From Flavobacteriales bacterium (GTDB lineage Bacteria; Bacteroidota; Bacteroidia; Flavobacteriales_F; PHOS-HE28), in assembly GCA_016702645.1 (NCBI GenBank), contig JADJDP010000023.1, forward strand, positions 1-64,000: a stretch of 64,000 bases of DNA, in the 5' to 3' direction. The notes below the pieces were generated by a model that was not told the origin of the DNA, ran no database searches, and worked only from the letters and a program-made list of their open reading frames with translations. A program made the translations under genes and the position numbers. Shown here piece after piece: positions 9,346-17,502 of this stretch (position 1 is its first letter; the number at the start of each line of letters is the position of its first letter).

Positions 9346-10797
9346 CTATCGCGGGGTTTCGAAGAACTCGTTCGCGCGCTCGCCACTGCTCGTGCCCACT
9401 TGCGCGGGATCCACATTGGGCATGGCCACGTTGCGCGAGTGCAGGATCTGGTTCCAGCGCGGGTTCTGGATCTCGCCCGGCACTTCGCTGTGCAGCAATT
9501 GCAGGCAGTTGCTCACCAGGTCGGGTTGGTAGAAGACGAAGCGTCGGTTGGTGTACTTGCCCGCCCGGTAATAGTGCCACATGGTGTACGGGTAGGCATC
9601 CATCTCGTTGAAGCGGTCCATCATGGAATTGGGTGGCCCGTACTTCAGGTACACCTGTCCGCGATCGGTCTCGTAGCCTTTGAGCACCCGGCAGCCGAAG
9701 AGCTTGTTCACCTTGATCACCTCCGCACGATAGGTACGCCATGCAGCTTCCGGATCGCTGCTACGGTTGGCCCAGAAGCTGTAGAAGTAGCGCTGCATGA
9801 GGTCCATGTCACGGTCCTTCCAGCGGTCGTCGATGATCTTGCGTTCCAACGGATCGGCAATGGGGCGCAGGCTAGCGATGTGTTCGGCGAGCGAGTCCTT
9901 GTCGGAGAAAGCACCGGCGAAGGTGTTCCCCAGGTCGAAGGTGTTCATCGCCGCGAGGTCGTAGTTGAAGCTCACTTTGTTGTTGCGTTGGAAGAACTGC
10001 TCGCGTCGGGCCACCAGTTGGTCGTTGCGATCGCGCACCTCCACCACGGCGAGGTAGTTGCCCGAGGGCAGCTGCGTGATATCGAAGTTGGCGAACACAG
10101 GCTCCACGGGTTTGGCCTTCATCCGTTCCACATGCTTGAACGCACCGAAGACCGTGGGCTTCTCGTAGTTCTCGATCTGGTAGCTCAGCAGGTACAGGCT
10201 GTCAGCCCCGAAGCGTTGATCGCTCCCATGCACTTCCGCATAGAAGCTCAAACCGGTGATGCCTTGCGGCAGATAGTCCGAGAGCAGTGGCACGACCTGG
10301 TATCCGTACTTGGATGGAAGGCCATCCACGGCAGGAACGATACGTTCGGCGAACAGCACATCGGAAATGCTCAGGCCCGGTGGGAGCGCACCCACGGCGA
10401 GCGGTGCCTCGTAGTGCGTGACGGTGGTATCGCTGCTGTTCAGATCGCGCAGTTCGATCGAAAGGGCGTAGTTGCCGGGTGCGAGATCGAAGAACTCCTG
10501 GTGGACCAGATCCACTTGGACGGAATCCAGTCGCTCGGGACCGAGGACCTCGGTCTTGGCGAAGGCCTTGATCTGGCCGTCCATTTCAAGGATGGTCAGC
10601 ACTTCCACCCGCGCCTGCATGAAACCGGCCTGGTTGGGTGCGGCGATCGCACTGCCGGCGATCACCGCCATGTTCACCTCCACCCGGGGGCCGGCCGTGT
10701 GCACGTGGAAGACCTTCGTTTCCACCACCACTTCCACAGCGGCGATGGCACGGGTGAACAGCAGAGCGGCGAGCAGCGGGAGAGTGGTACGCAGCAT
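9346..10797 (-). CDS. GWxTD domain-containing secreted protein
   Basis: A 483-residue protein with a signal peptide (MLRTTLPLLAALLFTRAIA). Beta-rich domains fill residues ~20-330, and the C-terminal ~120 residues form the GWxTD domain of Bacteroidota and Acidobacteriota: FYSFWANRSSDPEAAW, then GYETDRGQVYLKYGPPN, then YPYTMWHYY, close to the classic GWxTDRGRVYIxYGxPD and WxY pattern. The domain's function is unknown; no enzymatic residue is established. The exact -7 box at 10807-10814 supports this start. Confidence 0.9.
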   Translation of the reverse strand: MLRTTLPLLAALLFTRAIAAVEVVVETKVFHVHTAGPRVEVNMAVIAGSAIAAPNQAGFMQARVEVLTILEMDGQIKAFAKTEVLGPERLDSVQVDLVHQEFFDLAPGNYALSIELRDLNSSDTTVTHYEAPLAVGALPPGLSISDVLFAERIVPAVDGLPSKYGYQVVPLLSDYLPQGITGLSFYAEVHGSDQRFGADSLYLLSYQIENYEKPTVFGAFKHVERMKAKPVEPVFANFDITQLPSGNYLAVVEVRDRNDQLVARREQFFQRNNKVSFNYDLAAMNTFDLGNTFAGAFSDKDSLAEHIASLRPIADPLERKIIDDRWKDRDMDLMQRYFYSFWANRSSDPEAAWRTYRAEVIKVNKLFGCRVLKGYETDRGQVYLKYGPPNSMMDRFNEMDAYPYTMWHYYRAGKYTNRRFVFYQPDLVSNCLQLLHSEVPGEIQNPRWNQILHSRNVAMPNVDPAQVGTSSGERANEFFETPR

Positions 10798-10806
10798 GGT
10801 GCTTCA

Positions 10807-10814
10807 AAGCTAAT
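10807..10814 (-). promoter_or_regulatory. -7 promoter element (TAGCTTTG) of the GWxTD gene
   Basis: On the minus strand this is an exact TAnnTTTG Bacteroidota -7 element, 9 bases upstream of the GWxTD start codon, giving a very short leader. No TTG -33 is seen at the usual spacing. Confidence 0.45.
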
Positions 10815-11043
10815 GGCTGATGGCCCCGGCGACCTACCGTTCCTTGGGTGATAGTGGCCGGTGGGGTGGATGGTGGCAGGTATCGACGAGACCGCGCCAT
10901 GTTCCTGCGGCCTGGGTCCAACGGCGAAGCCGGTCGCCTTGCAGCGACCGGCTTTGGACCTTGCGGAGCGGGAGGGATCGCACGGAACGCGCTTTCCTGT
11001 TAGGGGAGGCATCGATCTCCAATGCCGCATCGCTTCGCGCTGC

Positions 11044-11103
11044 GCTTTCTTGTTCCGCTCGCTCACCGAAGCATTGCTTTGTTCGCCACCGGAACAAGAA
11101 AGC
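11044..11103. repeat. Perfect 14-bp inverted repeat with 32-base spacer beside tRNA-Ser
   Basis: GCTTTCTTGTTCCG at 11044-11057 is the exact reverse complement of 11090-11103. The right arm includes the T-run of the tRNA terminator. It could form a hairpin in the tRNA readthrough transcript or mark an old recombination site; nothing else indicates integration. Confidence 0.55.
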
Positions 11104-11117
11104 CGCCTTTCGGCGGC
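11102..11117 (-). terminator. Rho-independent terminator of tRNA-Ser
   Basis: Read on the minus strand: GCCGCC, loop GAAA, GGCGGC, then TTTCTT. It starts 14 bases past the tRNA 3' end. Confidence 0.7.
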
Positions 11118-11130
11118 CTTCTCGATCGGC

Positions 11131-11216
11131 GGAGAGGGAGGGATTCGAACCCCCGTTACCCGTGAGGGTAAAGCGGTTTTCAAGACCGCCGCATTCGACC
11201 GCTCTGCCACCTCTCC
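11131..11216 (-). tRNA. tRNA-Ser (UGA anticodon)
   Basis: On the minus strand an 86-base cloverleaf opens GGAGAGGTGGCAGAGCGG and ends in the paired CTCTCC. The anticodon arm reads GGTCTTGAAAACC, so the anticodon is TGA (serine, UCA codons). A long variable arm (TTTACCCTCACGGGTAA) is diagnostic of a type II tRNA, and the T-loop GTTCGAATC is intact. CCA is not encoded; GCC follows. Confidence 0.95.
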
Positions 11217-11262
11217 GTGGGCCGCGAAAGTAGGATGCCAGCCAGCGACGATCTTTGACCAC

Positions 11263-12039
11263 ATGCCAGCGGTCCGGCTCGAATTCCTCGGAACCGGCAC
11301 CAGCCAAGGCGTGCCGGTGATCGGCTGCACCTGCGCGGTTTGCACCAGCAGCGACCCAATGGACAAGCGTCTGCGCGCGTCCGCATTGGTGCGCACGGGC
11401 GATGCCACCTTGCTCATTGATGCCGGCCCCGACCTGCGCCAACAAATGCTCCGCGCAAGGGTGGATCGCCTGGATGCCGTGCTGCTGACCCACGAGCACA
11501 TGGACCATGTGGCGGGTATCGACGACCTGCGTGCGTTCAACTTCAAGCAACAGCGGGCCATGGACATCCATGGCAATGCCGCAACGCTCCATGCGGTCAA
11601 GCGCCTGTACCACTACGCCTTCGAGGAAGTGAAGTATCCCGGTGTGCCGGAACTGCGCCTGCACCCGATCGAGCAACCTGCCTTCACTGCGGGCGGTGTT
11701 CATGTGGAGCCCATCGAGGTGATGCACGATCGTATGCCGGTCCTCGGTTTCCGAATTGGTGGCATGGCCTACATCACCGATGCGAAGACCATGGCCGACG
11801 AGGAGATCCGGAAGGTCCAAGGTGTGGACGTGCTCGTGCTCAATGCCCTGCGCCTCAAGCCGCACGCCTCGCACCTGAACCTTGAAGAAGCCCTGCTGTT
11901 GGTGGACCGAATTGCACCGAAGCGCGCCTATTTCACCCACATCAGCCACCTGCTCGGCCGGCATGCCGAGGTAGGTGCAACGTTGCCTCCGAACGTGCAC
12001 CTCGCGCACGATGGGCTGGTGGTGGAAGTCCCGGCATAG
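11263..12039 (+). CDS. MBL-fold metallo-hydrolase (PhnP-like)
   Basis: A 258-residue cytoplasmic hydrolase of the metallo-beta-lactamase fold. The zinc motif THEHMDH lies at residues 76-82. MPAVRLEFLGTGTSQGVP and the CTCAVC cysteine cluster resemble the PhnP cyclic-phosphodiesterase branch, where such cysteines bind a structural metal. Later ligands include HDRMP (His) and YITDAK (Asp). I call it PhnP-like by motif; the actual substrate is unknown and no phosphonate genes are nearby. The frame extends left through the tRNA, but the ATG at 11263 is the first sensible start, just 5 bases after a GATCTTTG sequence that approximates a -7 box. Confidence 0.9.
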   Translation: MPAVRLEFLGTGTSQGVPVIGCTCAVCTSSDPMDKRLRASALVRTGDATLLIDAGPDLRQQMLRARVDRLDAVLLTHEHMDHVAGIDDLRAFNFKQQRAMDIHGNAATLHAVKRLYHYAFEEVKYPGVPELRLHPIEQPAFTAGGVHVEPIEVMHDRMPVLGFRIGGMAYITDAKTMADEEIRKVQGVDVLVLNALRLKPHASHLNLEEALLLVDRIAPKRAYFTHISHLLGRHAEVGATLPPNVHLAHDGLVVEVPA

Positions 12040-12113
12040 TATCGGTTCCGTACGGCCGGCGTTTGGAGCGTATCGAATGCTTCACCACTTTCACGCCGCT
12101 CAAACGAACCTCC

Positions 12114-15091
12114 ATGACGCTCCGTACCCTGTTCCTTCTTCCTGTTGCCGCCTTTTTCATCGGCAACGCAACCGCCCAATCGGGTATTGAAGGCGGTGAC
12201 CGTGATCCGAGAGAGGTCAACTTCATCAAGGACATCCGCCGCGTTCCGGATGCAGTTTGGCAGGCCGAACTGCGGCAGGGCGAAGCATGGACCAACTTCC
12301 TCGCACAGCATCCACAATGGACGGTCGAGTTCAATGAAAGCTCGGGTAAACCGCGTCGCGCGTTCGGTCCGGCCTTCGAGGTATCCGGTGGTTCGCTGGA
12401 AGAGAAAGCGATGAACTTCATCACGGCTGAACTCAGCGCCTTCGGGGTGCCGGTGAGCGAGTTGGAGCACAAGAAGACGCTTCCTGCGAAGCGTGTCACC
12501 TACCTGCATTACGGCCAGGTGCACAATGGTACACCGGTGATCATGGGCAACTTGATGGTGAAGATGGATGCACAAGGGCGTGTGATCGCTTTCGGTGCCG
12601 ATGTGCACGATGCCATACCCGCCGATCTGACGCCGATGCTGGGCGAAGCCGCCACGGCCGCGATCGCTGCGGAAGGCCTCACCGGTGTGGTATCAACGGA
12701 ACAAGGAGGCGTGAAGATCCTGCCGATCCCAGCCGGACGGACCACGGACTACCGCATCGTGCATGAAGTGGTCGTGAACACGGAGGGCAAACGTCCGGGC
12801 CACTACCTGTGCTGGGTGGACGCCCGTTCCGGCGAACTGCTCTACCGCTATGATCAGGTTATGAGCGAAGACGGCCATGATCATGGTGATGGCAATGATG
12901 ACGATGCGGCCGATGTGCAAGCGAACGGAACGGTTTACACGAACGGTGCGACCCAGCCGACAACCGTGGAAGGACTGCCCGACCTGCGCGTATCGGTGAA
13001 CGGCAACTTCCTCTTCGCTGATGGCAATGGTTACTTGCCCACGGGGGTTGCCGGACCGGTGAGCGCGCAGTTCGAGTTGCGCGGTCGATGGTCCAATACG
13101 CAGACGAATTTCGTTACACCGCAGTTCACGACCACATTGAACGAAGGAGCCAATACGGCAAGCTTCGATGCGAACGCGAACATCAAGGAACGCACGGCAT
13201 ACTACGCCGTTAGCCAGATCCACAACCATTGCAACGCGGTGCTGCCAGGATTCACCGGAATGGACTTCGTCCTGCCCACCCGTGTGGATGTGACCGGTGA
13301 CACCTGCAATGCGTTCTACGACGGGACCTCGATAAACTTCTACGCACAGTCGGCCACGTGCCGCGCACTATCGCTCTACGCCGACGTGGTTTACCACGAG
13401 TACGGCCACGGGATCAACGACAACTACTATCAGGACAACGGCGGTGTTTTCTACAACGGTGCCATGAACGAGGGATACGCCGACGTGTGGGCGATCACGC
13501 TCACGCAGAACCCCTTGATGACCCTGGGTTATCGTATCCAATCACCCACCTCCTTCATCCGTCGCTATGACCAGAATCCGAAGGTGTATCCGATCGACAT
13601 TGCTGGCGAGGTGCACCGTGATGGCGAGATCATCGCCGGTGCGTGGTGGGACACCTACCGCTTGCTGGGCTGGGACATGCCGCTCACGCTCGACCTCTTC
13701 TCCGCTGCGTATCCAGGCTTGCAGGCCACAGCCGCCAACGGCCAGGAAGGACAGGCGTTCCGCGATGTGCTGTTGGATGTGCTCCAAGCCGACGATGATG
13801 ACGGCAACCTTGCTAACGGAACTCCTCATGGTGACGCCATCGCAGAAGCCTTTGCCATCCACGGCATCACCTTGCTGAGCAACGCACAGTTCACGCACAC
13901 GGCCGTTGCTTCCGCGTTGGAAGGGAACAACATCCCCATCAACGCCTCGCTATCGCTCACCTTCCCCTTCAACACGTACGTGCAGAGCGCGGACCTGCAC
14001 TACAAGATCTCCAACTCGCAGCCGTGGGTCACGATCCCGTTGAACGTGGCGGGCAACAACTACACGGCGCAGATCCCCGGCCAGCCCGGTGGCACCATCG
14101 TGGCCTACTACCTCTCGCTGACGGATATCTATGGCGAGATGAGTTCCGTAACGCCAGCAGGTGCACAGTTCAATGCGCAGGGTTATCTGCCCAACTACAT
14201 CCTGGTCGCCTTCAACCTCATTGCTACGGAGGACGGCGATGACAACAGCCAACTGGGGAACTGGACCACCATGCCACAGAGCAACGCGACCACCGGCGAT
14301 TGGGAATACGGTGTGCTCATCGGCTCCTATGGAACACCGGGGAGCCCGAACACCATCGTGCAACCAGCGCAGCAGCACACGCCGGGTGGTTTCCTTTGTT
14401 GGTACACGGGCAACGCTCCTTCCGCTTCTTCGGGCTTGGGTACGGCGGATGTGGATGCGGGATGCACCATCCTGCAAAGCGACCCATCAACTTGAGCGGG
14501 TACACCAACCCCGCGTTCACCTACTGGCGTTGGTACGGCAACAACAGCGGTGCGAATCCCAGCGCGGATTGGTGGCAGGTGCAGATCAGCAACAACAACG
14601 GCAGTACCTGGGTGAAGGTGGAAGACACGAAAAGTTCCGATCGCAGCTGGCGGCGCAAGGCCTTCCGCGTGCAGGAGTACGTGACGCCAACCGCCAACGT
14701 GCGCTTGCGCTTCATCGCCAGTGATAGCCTGCGTCCGGGCACGGATCTCAACGGTGGCAGCTTGGTGGAAGGTGCGCTCGACGACATCCAATTGTGGAAC
14801 GGTGCCTTGAACACAACGGATATCGAGGACCAGCAGGAAATGGTCCTCACGCTCTACCCGAGCCCGGCGAACGATGCGCTCAACGTGGTGCTCGCCACCA
14901 ACGAGTTGAAAGGCCTCCGCTTGGAAGTGTACGATATGACCGGTCGCAAGGTGTTGAGCCCATCCGTAGCCAATGCCTCACCGGGACAACCGCAGCAACT
15001 TGATATCCGAACCCTGGCCGAAGGGAATTACTTGTTGCGAGTGATCTGGCAGGGAGGAAGCAACGAGCGCCGCTTCCACGTGATGCGATAA
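12114..15091 (+). CDS. Secreted M36/thermolysin-like metalloprotease with T9SS domain; one apparent frameshift
   Basis: A secreted zinc protease of ~990 residues: signal peptide (MTLRTLFLLPVAAFFIGNATAQ), an FTP/PepSY-type inhibitory propeptide (LPAKRVTYLHYGQVHNG), then the catalytic domain with HEYGH and the downstream glutamate in NEGYADVWA, as in fungalysins. Domains of the kind that follow such proteases come next, then a T9SS tail (LYPSPANDALNVV ... GNYLLRVIW). The frame breaks at the CCC run 14483-14485: before it the protein reads ILQSDP, after it INLSGYTNPAFTYW one frame over. One extra C would join the halves. The catalytic core lies wholly in the first part, but without repair the protein would lose its sorting signal. 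Confidence 0.88.
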
Positions 15092-15106
15092 CCGCTCTTC
15101 CCGCTG

Positions 15107-15137
15107 GCGAAGGCCCGGCCATTGGCCGGGCCTTCGC
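15107..15137. terminator. Bidirectional terminator between converging genes
   Basis: A perfect 14-bp stem (GCGAAGGCCCGGCC / GGCCGGGCCTTCGC) with a 3-base loop fills the gap between the M36-like protease stop (15091) and the LamG gene stop (15140). T-runs are weak on both sides, but position and strength fit a shared terminator. Confidence 0.65.
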
Positions 15138-15139
15138 AT

Positions 15140-16054
15140 TCAGGGCACCATCAAGCGCGTGGTGGTACGCGTACCGTGGCCCTGGAGGCAGACCAGGTAG
15201 ATCCCTGCGGAAAGCGGAGGCAGGTCCACGGTGTTTGTGGTGCGCGTATAGCTCGCAAGCGAACGTCCCATCGCATCCATGATCTCCATGCGTTGCCAGT
15301 CAGTGGTGCAGTGCAACGATCCGTTCTTTAATGACACGGTGGTTTCTGGAACAGTGGTGGTGATCGTTTCGAAGAGCAGGTCCAGGATCTCCGCATCCGG
15401 TAGTGCACGATCGTAGATGCGCACATCGTCGATCCATCCGCTGAAGGCTTGTGCGCCAGTGCTGGTCGCGGCAATGGAGGCAGGTGCTTGTGGGGCGTAG
15501 TCCACGGATCCGGTTTTCGGTGTGCTGCCCATGAGCGAAGCGTTCACGTAGAGGCGCATCTGGGATCCATCGTACGTGGCCACGATGTGGTACCACGCAC
15601 CACCGAAGAGCGACGAAGGTGGCGCGCTCAGTTCCGTTACCGTGCCGCCCGTTCGCAATCGGAAGCGCAGGGCCGTTGCGTTGATGAACGCGATGGACCA
15701 GACATGATCGCCCGCTTGTGGGCCGGAGGTCTTCGCGATGAGCGTACGCTCCATTCCGGTGACGAAGTCGGGTTTCACCCACAGCGAAAGACTGATCTCC
15801 TGTCCACCGGAAGTGAGGTCGCAGGAGCCGAGGACGATACGATCATCGACACCATCGAAACGAGCGGCGCCTTGATGATGTCCGCCGTTGGCGTCCCACA
15901 GCACACTCCCTACCAACGTGCCATTGGAGCTTCCGGCGGTGGCATACGCCGTGTTGCCGCTGGTTTCATCGAGCCGCCAGTGGAACACCGGCCCCGATTG
16001 AGCGAAGGTGGAGGAGGAGAGGATCAGGCAGAATAGGTGGAACGTTCGGTCCAT
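15140..16054 (-). CDS. Secreted LamG-like (concanavalin A-type) protein with T9SS domain
   Basis: A 304-residue protein. The ATG at 16054 gives the signal peptide MDRTFHLFCLILSSSTFAQ; the frame's first ATG is 24 bases upstream but lacks one. Residues ~25-220 form a LamG/jelly-roll fold: HWRLDETSGNTAYA, GAARFDGVDDRIVL, SLSLWVKPD, GAWYHIVATYDGSQMRLYVNA, and WIDDVRIYDRALPDAEI. Such domains bind carbohydrates or proteins outside the cell. A shortened T9SS-type tail ends the protein (MEIMDAMGRSLAS ... AGIYLVCLQG). No catalytic domain is present, so it is likely an adhesin or binding protein. Confidence 0.88.
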   Translation of the reverse strand: MDRTFHLFCLILSSSTFAQSGPVFHWRLDETSGNTAYATAGSSNGTLVGSVLWDANGGHHQGAARFDGVDDRIVLGSCDLTSGGQEISLSLWVKPDFVTGMERTLIAKTSGPQAGDHVWSIAFINATALRFRLRTGGTVTELSAPPSSLFGGAWYHIVATYDGSQMRLYVNASLMGSTPKTGSVDYAPQAPASIAATSTGAQAFSGWIDDVRIYDRALPDAEILDLLFETITTTVPETTVSLKNGSLHCTTDWQRMEIMDAMGRSLASYTRTTNTVDLPPLSAGIYLVCLQGHGTRTTTRLMVP

Positions 16055-16159
16055 CGGTGCGCGGGTTGGGTTGCGCAACGGGGGCCGTTCACCAGGGTTC
16101 GGTTCTTTCGACGAAGCACTTCGGAGGAGCGCATCGAGCGCCTTGGTGCTTCGGTGGAA

Positions 16160-17398
16160 CTACGCGAACGACTTGTCCGAGACAAGGCAATGCGCCATTT
16201 CCACGTATGCCGCGCGGATCTTCTCCGTGGAAGGGCGCTTACCCACCGCGTTCATGATGCGTGTGGAAAGTGTTCCATGTTCCAGGATGTGTCCGATCCG
16301 CTGGCGCGCGTTCTCGCTCAGGTCGCCGTACAATTCCACGAAGAGGTGTTGCCACAACTTGATCACCGGCATCCGGCCTTGTTTCAACAAGCCGAACATG
16401 AGCAGGTAATCGCCGTTCGTGATCACCGTTCGGTCGCCATCCTTGATCGTGCTCATGAGCATCACTTGCAGGTCGTCCACGCTCCACGCACGTTGCAGGT
16501 AGGTGCTCACCCATCGTCCTGCCACCAACGCCTTGAGCACGGTGATGAGGAATTCGGCCACGGCCATGTTCGCGGTCGCGCACTCTTGCGCATCGATCAC
16601 GTGGATGCTCATGGCACCACGCTCGAAATCGGTTGTTGCCCCGCGCGCGTTCATGACGACCGGATCGAGCAGGTGGTCGGGGTCGTATTGCGCCAATGCT
16701 TGCGCGATGGGTACCAGGATCTCGCGGTCATGGTCCTCTTGTTCGAAGACCGCTTCCGGGACAAGGGATCCAACGAGTTCCGGGACCCGCTGGTACGAGC
16801 GTACGCGTTCTTCCAGCCGGGAGTCGTGCGTTCCGGTGAGGCGGCCTTCGAGAATGGGCGATGCGGCGGCAAGGCCGGGGACGATGGGTAATAGAAGGCG
16901 AACAGCCGCGTGCAGCTTGCTGAATTCCGTTGCCTTATCGAAGCGAATGTCCAGACGGAACGACTGGTCATTGCCCCAAGCGTGCCCGCCCAGGTCGAAG
17001 ATCGATGAGCACACCGCGCGCGTGGCAGCGTCCATGCCGACCCCAGGCTTGGTGTCCTTGGAGGGGAGATAAAAAGGATGTGCACCACCCGGGAGGAGCA
17101 CGGCATTGTGCTTATCAAGAATGACGGAGAGCAGCCCTGTTCGGGCAGCCAGTTTGCGCCCCCATTTGGCAGGCTTGCGCATGGACCTGCTGTTTTGGAA
17201 GCCGATGGAATGGGCAGCCGACCCAGCCAGGACATCGAGATCCCGTTTTGACCCCTCGGCGGGTTCGGGAATGGCAATGCCCAACAACTCGTCGGCGATC
17301 GGAAGCACATCCATCGTGTTCCGGTCCACCACTGCATAGCCCACGGCGAACCCGTAGGCATCAAATAGCGGGTGGCGACGTTTACGAGTGAGGGACAT
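16160..17398 (-). CDS. Carboxylate-amine ligase of the GCS2 family
   Basis: A 412-residue cytoplasmic protein without signal peptide. The central part matches the glutamate-cysteine ligase type 2 fold: LPGGAHPFYLP (substrate loop), FDLGGHAWGNDQSFRLDI, and LLLPIVPGLAAASPILEGRLTGTHDSRLE, which mirrors the family's PxLPALSASSPFxxGxxTGxxSxR signature. Family members join glutamate to an amine using ATP. Whether this one makes gamma-glutamylcysteine cannot be said; no gshB-like partner is in the window. It is flanked on both sides by secreted-protein genes and looks monocistronic. Confidence 0.75.
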   Translation of the reverse strand: MSLTRKRRHPLFDAYGFAVGYAVVDRNTMDVLPIADELLGIAIPEPAEGSKRDLDVLAGSAAHSIGFQNSRSMRKPAKWGRKLAARTGLLSVILDKHNAVLLPGGAHPFYLPSKDTKPGVGMDAATRAVCSSIFDLGGHAWGNDQSFRLDIRFDKATEFSKLHAAVRLLLPIVPGLAAASPILEGRLTGTHDSRLEERVRSYQRVPELVGSLVPEAVFEQEDHDREILVPIAQALAQYDPDHLLDPVVMNARGATTDFERGAMSIHVIDAQECATANMAVAEFLITVLKALVAGRWVSTYLQRAWSVDDLQVMLMSTIKDGDRTVITNGDYLLMFGLLKQGRMPVIKLWQHLFVELYGDLSENARQRIGHILEHGTLSTRIMNAVGKRPSTEKIRAAYVEMAHCLVSDKSFA

Positions 17399-17475
17399 GC
17401 CCCAAAGGTCGGTGATGCCTTGGGAACCACATTTCAGGGGGCACTTCCCAGGGGGCCTTTGGACAGCCCTTCTCT

Positions 17476-17482
17476 ACTTTGC
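17476..17482 (+). promoter_or_regulatory. Possible -7 element (TACTTTG) of the 17503 gene
   Basis: A TAnTTTG variant, one base shorter than the exact octamer, about 20 bases ahead of the start codon. The same CTACTTTG sequence stands at the same distance before the 32064 gene. Confidence 0.3.
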
Positions 17483-17502
17483 GGGCCTTGCCACCGAACG
17501 AC

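Larger units (their letters stand above)
10815..11130. other. Intergenic stretch with two inverted repeats, no gene
   Basis: I see no credible gene here. Frames that cross it are artefacts of the neighbouring tRNA. It holds an 11-bp stem with a 6-base loop at 10927-10954 (AAGCCGGTCGC / GCGACCGGCTT) without a clear T-run, the 14-bp inverted repeat at 11044-11103, and the tRNA terminator at 11102-11117. Confidence 0.5.

Noticed and set aside
9331..10851. 506-codon plus-strand frame opposite the GWxTD gene
   Set aside because: High GC at third codon positions keeps the opposite strand open; the minus-strand protein has a signal peptide and family domain.
10820..11233. Long plus-strand open frames crossing the tRNA-Ser gene, with the sequences EREGFEPP and GGEGGIRTPV
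   Set aside because: These are well-known artefacts from translating the antisense of tRNA-Ser; no start site or homologue is credible.
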